Source: Capra hircus (Eukaryota > Chordata > Mammalia > Artiodactyla > Bovidae). From it: a stretch of 64,000 nt of DNA. Location of the stretch: contig NC_030823.1 in assembly GCF_001704415.2 (NCBI RefSeq), positions 74,586,458 to 74,650,457 on the forward strand, in the 5' to 3' direction. Positions 12,901-21,900 of the stretch are shown here, piece after piece; the first letter of the stretch is position 1, and every line of letters starts with the position of its first letter. The notes under the pieces were generated by a model that was given only the letters and a program-made list of their open reading frames with translations, was not told the DNA's origin and did not search any database. The position numbers and the translations under genes were made by a program.

Positions 12901-15900
12901 ACTTAGCAGCAGCAGCAGCAATGGAGAAAAAGGACTTATCAGCAGAGAAGAAGCAGAACCCTCCATGTTTCATTATTCCGTCCTTTGACACACGAAGGGG
13001 AATGTCCCATAGCAATCTATGTATTTGCGGACAAAAGCAGGGGAAGCGTAATGCTAAAAACCACCTCCACAAGCAAGAGACCTTTGGAAGTGCTTGTTTT
13101 GAGGGTCCACAGGGGAGGGCTGGCGTGCTTCAGTCCATGGGGTTGAAAAGAGTCAGACACGACTTGGTGACTGAACAACAAAGTGTTATATCAGGGAAGT
13201 TCTCCCCGGCACATGCTCTGACTTACTGACTCTGGGTCTTTGCTAAGCTTCTGAAATGTGGGAATAGTTGAACCTCAAGGAACATCCAGATTTATCTCTC
13301 TTTATTAATATGATACTGCTACAGACTTATTCGTGCATCACCTCTTTTTATTACTTAATGCTTTGAAAATATTTCTTCAGCATGATTTAGTGGGTACCTT
13401 TTCTTGCCTTTAAGCATTAGGCTGAATGTAGCTACATGAGGACTGACCTTCAGTCAAACCCCTGGACCTAAGCAGCCCATCTTGCACTCTCATTTCCCAA
13501 GACTTTCTGATCCATTTTTTTGTCATTCAAACACAGGCTACAGTTTTTTGCTTTCTTTTACTTTTTTTGACAGCACAGCCTACCTCATGCAATGAAATGA
13601 AGAATAATTTCATAGGATGACACGTAAATGCATCAAGCATAATTTAATGATATCATAAATACTTCAGATATTTTATTGAAATGTTGCTTAGTTTCTGTTT
13701 AATAGTCTTATTGTGTACGGATGTCTTCCTTTTTTAATAGCAACAAACCAACTTAAGAGGTGTGAAAAACCAAGGTTTTATGTAAGAGGACAGTTAAGTT
13801 CATATATGCATGAATTTAATCACAATGCCAGAGTCAGTTACAAATGTGCTGGGAAGAGTACATACGTACAGACAGTCTGCATCAACGGGAAGTGGGACCC
13901 TGCACCAGACTGCCTCGGTAAGAGTCGTTTGAAAGACTTCCTAGATCCTTTGCTTCTTCACCAGAAAAATGCTCTTGAAATTAACATGCTTTTAAATTAA
14001 ATTATTTACTGTGATATATAACCATAAAATTGGAAGGTAGTTAGAAACTGCTCGTAACCATGGACAGCGGAGCCTGGCAGGTGCTTAGAGAAGGTAACTG
14101 GTGGCCAGTTTTTCTAGATACCAATATTATACTCATTGATGATTATGGAATAAAGAAAATTTGAAACGTAGGACAGACTAAGAAAATTTACCACTTAAAG
14201 ACTCATTTCGAAAGAGATCATATCAAATATATATGATGGAATACTAACTCCTAATACTAACTTCCTATACTAATGGAAGAGTATAATGGCTGGGACTTAG
14301 CTAGTGGTGCAGTGGTCAAGACTTTGCTTTCCAATGCTGGGAATATGGGTTCCTAACCCGGTCCAGGATCTAAGATCCCGCATGCCTCAGGGCCAAGAAA
14401 CCAAAACATAAAACAGAAGCAATATTGTAACAAACTCAATAAAAACCTTAAAAACTTTCTGGGTATGATGGCATTAGAAACTGTGAAAGAGAAAAATATT
14501 TGAATATATAATTAAATTTAAATAATGATTTTAAGAAGATAAGTTAACAATAATTTGTCTAAAACAACTAAAATTTTTCATTTTTATTAAATATTTTATT
14601 TTTCAACATATTTTTATTTTTTTATATTAGGAAGTGACTATTGTTCTGATAGTTTCAAGAACTTGTTATATACCTGTGGAATGTTTATTTAAATTAACCA
14701 GCTATATATAGTTCACTGTTACATTCCCAGTATTAAGACTCTATAGATCAGTTTCATAACCACAAAGAAGTAATATTTAAAAGTAATAATGAAATTGACC
14801 TCCTCTTCTATCTTTCATTTTGTGAAATAATTCACTTCCAAATAACCTAATGGAATAGTATTTAAAATACTAAGAAGTGTATTATAATTATAAAACATAC
14901 AGTAAAACCTATGAGATGCACAATAACCAAAATTTAGAGTGACATTCAGAGCCTTAAATGCATATTTTTTAGGAAAAAATAAATGTGTATGTGTGTGTAT
15001 ATATATATATATATACACACACACATTAAATAAATATATAGCTAGGGGAAAACATACATTCCAGATATTAAGAAGAGAAAGGAATAATAAAAGTAAAGGC
15101 AGAAGAAAGTGAATGAAATAGAATATTTTACTTACAGTTGATTCCGTAAGTAAAACTAATTCTTGAAAAGATTAAGCAGACCTGTCTAACCAAATTTACT
15201 CTAATTAAGAAGAATGGTGAGAAGTCTGAAAAAAGTATTCTGCAACCAAAAAAGTAGATGAAAATACAAATTTAGGGAAATAGGAGAATACCATTTTTTA
15301 AAGTAAAGAAATTTAGGGACTTCCCTGGTGATCCAGTGGTTAGGAGTCTGTACTTTCACTGCTGAGGGCAAAGGTTCAAAACTCTGGCTGGGGAACTAAG
15401 ATCCTGTAAGCTACATGGTGCAGTAAAAAAAAACAAATCTTTTTTTGCAGAGAAGCACCACTTGACAGCAGCCTGTGCCCTGGGGGTGGGATGTGCCAAA
15501 GCAGGGCACCCCTGCAAGTCTTGGTCAGGAGGTGGGCCTGCAGCTCTAACCACAGTGCTCCGGCGTTAAGGTGACCATTTAAACTGTTTCCCTAAGAACA
15601 AGTCCACTGACCAAAAAAGAGTTAATTCCTACTCAGACAGAGGCATTCTAACCACATCCACCAGCAGGCACTGTTCTGTTTAGAAGAAAATGCAGATTAT
15701 GAAAATGCAGATTTTGACCCTCCCTCCCATCTCCCTCCCCACACCCCACCCCTCTAGGTTGTTACAGAGCCCCTGCTTGAGTTCCTTGAGTCAGACAGCA
15801 AATTCCCACTGGCTATCTATTTTACATAGGGTATTGTAAGTCTCCGTGTTACGAACTCCATACATCTCTAAAGAGAGGTTCAAGAGAGAGGGGACGTATG

Positions 15901-18900
15901 TATACCTATGGCTGATTCATATTGATGTTGGCAGAAACCAACAGAATTCTTTAAAAAATTATCCTTCAATTAAAATATAAATGTAAAATAAAAATAAAAG
16001 AATAGGTGGTCAAGGGAAGCCTTGGCTGGTTCTGTCATTACTGTTGCTATTTAAATTTTTTTTTTTTGTTCTAACATGTTTGAATCACATGCACATAGCT
16101 TTTTTGAATCATGTGGGTTAGCTAGAAAAAATTGCAAGGGTTAATTTGAAAAATTATGCAAGAGTACTGACAGCATAGTGAGTAGGGGCACCTGAGAAAT
16201 TTTAAATAAATTATTATAACACAGACGTGCTTTTTAAACCAAAAACTATGTTAACATAAAATACAGGTATTACTATAGCACAGTGTATGTTGTTGTAGTT
16301 TAGGTGCTAAGTCGTGTTTGACTCTTTGCGACCCCAAGGACTGTAGCCCACCAGCCTCCTCTGTCCATGGGATACTCCAGGCAAGAATACTGGAGTGGGT
16401 TGCCATACCCTCCCAGAGGATCTTCCTGACCCAGGGATCGAACCCAAATCTCCTTCACTGGCAGGCGGATTCTTAAACCACTGAGCCACCAGGGAAGCCC
16501 AGCGTTGTATACACTATAGGTATATATATATATGTATGTGTATGTGTATGTATGCAAAGAAAGGGAGAGAGAGAGTTAGTTATTGGATGTCCCATTACAC
16601 TGAAATGTCATCTTGTTGAGCTGTTTTTCCTTAGCTTTTATTAATCAAATAATGCAATTTTTTTTGTAGGAAAAAAGATACAACTGTGCCCACCTCCGCC
16701 TCAGATTCCTAACGCTCAGAACATGCTAACCACAGTGAATTATCAGGAAGGAGAAAAGGTCACTGTTCTCTGTAAAGAAAATTATGCATTTCTGGAAGCA
16801 AAAGAACTTGTGTGCAAAAGTGGACAGTGGCAGTCCTTACCACGCTGTGTAGGTCAGTATTTGTTTCTAAATAATGTTGTTTGAAAAGAGATAAATCTTT
16901 AGATAAATCTTTGCTTTATCTAAAGAACAGGAAAAAACCTTATGACCTATTTATTACACAATATTCTGAAGCATTAAATTGTCATCTAGTTACCCAATTC
17001 TGCCCATGTTTTAAACTGTTTCTCTGAGATGCATCTCCAACAGTGACCAGAGAAGAAACGAGTTTGAGACCTTCACTGGAAACTCGATTCTATTCATTAG
17101 AATTATTCAACATCCAGCGTTAAGATGTAGAGCGGGCAATCTGACAGTGGTCAAGGCTAGGGTTTGAATTTGGTAATTGCTGCTGGAGAGATGATATGAA
17201 AGCTTTGGGATGGGCTGGGAACACATGAAGAGTTTACATATCTAAACAAGAGAGAAAGAGGTGGGCAAAGAGGAGCAGCCAAACAAGTTTGCAGGAGATA
17301 AACTAGGGAAGGTTGCTAAAATAATTCCAGGACCCAATTGCAATGTGAGGGTGCTACCCCTCATTCTACAAGCAAGTGCCCTACAATTGGACTCAGTTCT
17401 GACACTGTCTACCCAGAGACAGCCTCAGATCTCACAGGCTAAGGACCCAGTCTTATAAGACTGCTCCCTGCGGCCCCAGTTCACATGCCAGTTGCATGTC
17501 CAGGTTGTGACCTGTGCTTCTGACCGACCAGGTATAGATGAAGTTTTCCATGACCCTCTCCTTGGGTTCCGTTACTTTGCTGGAGCATCTCACCACACTC
17601 AGAAGCAGTCTATTCACTAGATCACCATTTATTATAAAAGAGGACACCTCGGGAACAGCCAGATGAAAGCTATGCTCAGGACAAAGTGTGGGGAAGGGTG
17701 CAGAGCTGCCATGCCCCCTCCAGGTGTGGCTCTTCCCACATCTTCCCACAGGAAGCCCTGTGGACCCTGTCTTTTGGGGAGCTATGGAAGCTTCAGTACG
17801 TTGGCACCATTGATCACATCTGTGGCCATGGGTGATGGATTTGACCTCCAGCCCCTCTGCCCACCCTGCAGGTCAGGGTGGGACTGAAAGTTTCAGCCTT
17901 CACATGGTGGTTCTCCTGGCAACCAGCGCATCCTTGTGTTATCAAAGGGCTTTCCAAAAATCGCCTCATTGACGGAACAAAGGCACTTTGATTGCTTTCC
18001 ATCTTTAGGAGATTCCAGGGGTTTCCAGAGCTCTGTGCAAGAAGCAGGAGTCAGACCAAGTGTTTGCTTCTTTTTAGAAATCACAGCACCACAACTGGTG
18101 TCCCAGAAGCAACGCCAACGGCATAAGTTTAAAAAAGCAACTTATTTTAAAATGTTATTTGACAGGAAGGCAAACATTTCAAAGACTGCTTAGGACTAGG
18201 CAAGATGCCTGAGAATTGAACAGCGGATTTAACAAAGAGCCCAGCCCGGTGCTCTGTGATGACCTAGAGCGGTGGGTTGCGGGGAAGGGAGGCTCAAGAA
18301 GGAGGCGATATATGTATCATCATGGCCGATTTGTGTTGTCTGGCAGAAACCAGCGCAACATTGTAAAGCAATTTTCTTCCAATTAAAAGATTTTCGCTAG
18401 GAGGAAGGGAAGTAAATGGAGATAGAGATGAAAAAACAATAACAACAGCAGTGGATTTAGCTACCTGAAAATCATGGGTAACTTTGCTTTCATCTGATGA
18501 AGCTGTGGCTTTTTCAGTGCATTTCTATGCTGGTCACAGATTCAGCAGAGGAGACACTGGTGACACAGCAGAAAGGGGACAATTCATGGGGCAGGGCCTT
18601 TGCTGGTGTAGAGGATATAGAATCCAAAGTCCACGTGGAGTTGGTTTGAGAAAAGAGCAGGGACAAGAAATGAAAGAGGAGAGAGAACAAATTATTTGTG
18701 ATCAGCTGTCTGAGTCGGTCCTTCCGTATCTGTACCTTCTGTGACCGTGTAGGGAGATCACTCAGTACCATGGAACTTACTCCAGCCGATCTTAACATGA
18801 GTTGAAACGTGATGGACAGAGAAAGAGGCCCATGCTATTATTTGAAGTTAAAAAAGTAAACACCGAAAAGTATGTCTGCAAGTCATTTCAGTAAAATTAA

Positions 18901-21900
18901 AAGTTCATGACCATAACTGATAGCTCCATGTTGTTTGCGTAACAGTAACAGTTGCCCCAGAGAATAAAAATGGGAAGGGAGTTACTTATTTTTACCTTTC
19001 CTCTGTAATTAAACATTTGTATGGGGGAAGGTGAAATAGACCAGAGGTTTATTCACTAGTCCATCAGGCTTTAAATAAAAACAGTTTTTAATACTTATAT
19101 AACCTTATATATATGGGCTTCCCGGTGGCTCAGTGGTAAAGAATCCGCCTGCGATGCAGGAGATATGGGCTCGGTCCCTGGGTCAGGAAGATCCCCCGGA
19201 GGAGGGCATGGCAACCCACTCCAGTATTCTTGCCTGGAGAATCCCATGGACAGAGCCTGGTGGGCTATGGTCCATTGGGTTGCAAACTGTCGGACACGCC
19301 TGTAGAGACTGACCGCGCAAGCATGCCCTGATGTATGCTTAATACTCATTTTGTGTTAGGGTGAAAGAAAGCATTATAGTTGTATTCTAGTTATCAGGTT
19401 GCATGATAGAAATTTTATAATGAGCTATTTGGACTCTCGAACATCATGTAAATAAGATATTGAAGATATGATATATGGAACTCACATTATTCCATTTATA
19501 CTGCAATACTAATTTTTTTTTAACACTTGCATGTCATCTTCCAGAGTCTGCACAATATTGTGGGCCACCTCCGCCTATTGAAGATGGAGACATCACCTCC
19601 TTCCCCTTATCAGCATACTCTCCAGGGTCGGTGGTCCAGTACCGCTGCCAATCTTTCTATGAGCTCCGGGGAAACCTGACTGTGACGTGCAGAAATGGAC
19701 AGTGGTCAGAACCACCCACATGCATTGGTGAGTTCTTCATATTTTCCTGGAGTCTGAAACCTGATGTTTATAGAATTTTCATGGACTAGTTTTGTAGGAT
19801 AATTTTTACTTGAATTTCATTCAGCCAAAAACTTGTTAACAAGTGTAGGTATATAACTGAACATTTTTTTAAAAAATCTGCTTTATTTAAAGCAGAGTGG
19901 AAAAAAAGTTTCTTTAAATGATAAATCAGGACTTTCCTGGTGGTACAGGGGATAAGAATCTGCCTGCCGATGCAGGGGACATGAGTTCGAGCCCTGATCC
20001 GGGGAGATTCCACATGCTGAGGAACAACTAAAGCCCCTAGGCTGACTTCTGAGCCTGTGCCCCTAGAGCCCTGCTCTGCAGCAAGAGCAGCCTCTGCGGT
20101 GAGAGCCCATGCAATGTAGCGGGAGAGCAGCCCCGCCACCCTCCACAATTAGGGACAAGCCCGTGCCGCAGCGAGACCCAGCACAGCCAAAAATAAACAC
20201 AGTTTTAAAAAACAATAATATAAACACCCTTTAAAGAGACCCAAAATACACGGTGCATTACAAAACTCCATGAATATCCCAAGTCATCATTTAACCAGAG
20301 GACATACTCTTACACCACGAAGTATTTTCATGTTACAAACATTTGAGGATATTTTTCAGGAGACCATTTGCGAAATGATGGTCTAGGAGTTGTTCTTTAT
20401 CTGTATGCAAAATTCTACTTGTAAACCTGATGGTTTTTCCTGGAAGAACTCTTTGCAGACCACTGCTAACATGGATTTTTATTCCAATGTGGCGGGGAGT
20501 TCTAGCAGGGAAAGTAGAAAAACTGGCAAGGTTAGCAAGTCGCCTCCCAAATCTGCACTATATCTTCTTCTTCTTCTGTAAACATTTGGCTGCATCAGGT
20601 CTTGGTCGGCATGCGTTCTCTGGCTGTGGTACTCTGGCTCAGTAGTTGTGGCACACCAGACTATTTGCTCTGGGGCATGTGGGATCTTAGTCCCCCAACC
20701 AGGGATCAAACCTGTGCCCCTGCAGTGAAAGGGTGCAGTCAGCCGTTCAACCATCAGGGAAGTCTCTCTGACTCTCTTAATGAAATTATAAAGTGGGGCA
20801 AACTCTTTGAAGGGCAGTTTGGGAATAAACCTCAGATTTTAAAACCACACATCCTTTGAGCTCATTATTTTATTTCTGGAAGACTAATCTACACACGCAC
20901 TCTTGCAAGTGTAAAAGAATCTGTACAAGGATATTCACAGCCACATTGTCTAGCACAATAAGAAATGGAATCTACATAACTTCTATCAGTAGTCTTATGA
21001 GATTTGTTTTATTAACAACCTGTGCCAATGAATGAAGAAACGAGGCACAGAACACCTTAGTATTTGATTTAAGCTGCTTGGTGAGTATCTGGTGGTGTTA
21101 GGATTCATATATCACTTTGTCAACAAAGGTCCATCTAGTCAAAGCTATGGTTTTCCCATAGTTATATACAGATGTGAGAGTTGGATCATAAAGAAGGCTG
21201 CTGCTGCTGCTGCTAAGTCGCTTCAGTGTTGTCCAACTCTGTGCAACCCCATAGACGGCAGCCCACCAGGCTCCCTCATCCCTGGGATTCTCCAGGCAAG
21301 AACGCTGGAGTAGGTTGCCATTTCCTTCTCCAATGCATGAAAGCGAAAAGTGAAAGTGAAGTCGCTCAGTCATGTCCGACTCTTAGCGACCCTATGGACT
21401 GCAGCCCACCAGACTCCTCCATCCATGGGATTTTCCAGGCAAGAGTACTGGAGTGGGGTGCCATTTAAATGTGGTGATGGAGAAGACACTTATGAGTCCC
21501 TGGACTGCAAGGAGATCCAACCAGTCAATCCTAAAGGAAATCAGTCCTGAATATTCATTGGAAGGACTGATGCTGAAGTTGAAGTTCCAATACTTTGGCC
21601 ACCTGATGCAAAGAGATGACTCACTGGAAAAGATCCCAATGCTGGAAAAGATTGAGGGCAAGAGGAGAAGGGGGTGACAGAGATTGAGATGGTGGGATGA
21701 CATCACCAACTCAATGGACATGAGTTTGAGCAAATTCCGGGAGATAGTGAAGGACAGGGAAGCCTGGCTTCCATATTCTGGCTCAAAACCCCAAATTATG
21801 TGAATTTGGAATATTTATTCTGGTTCTCTGAGCCTCTGTCTCCTCATGGGTAGCCTGGAGAGATAATGTCCGGCATTTATAAATGATACATACAAAATGC

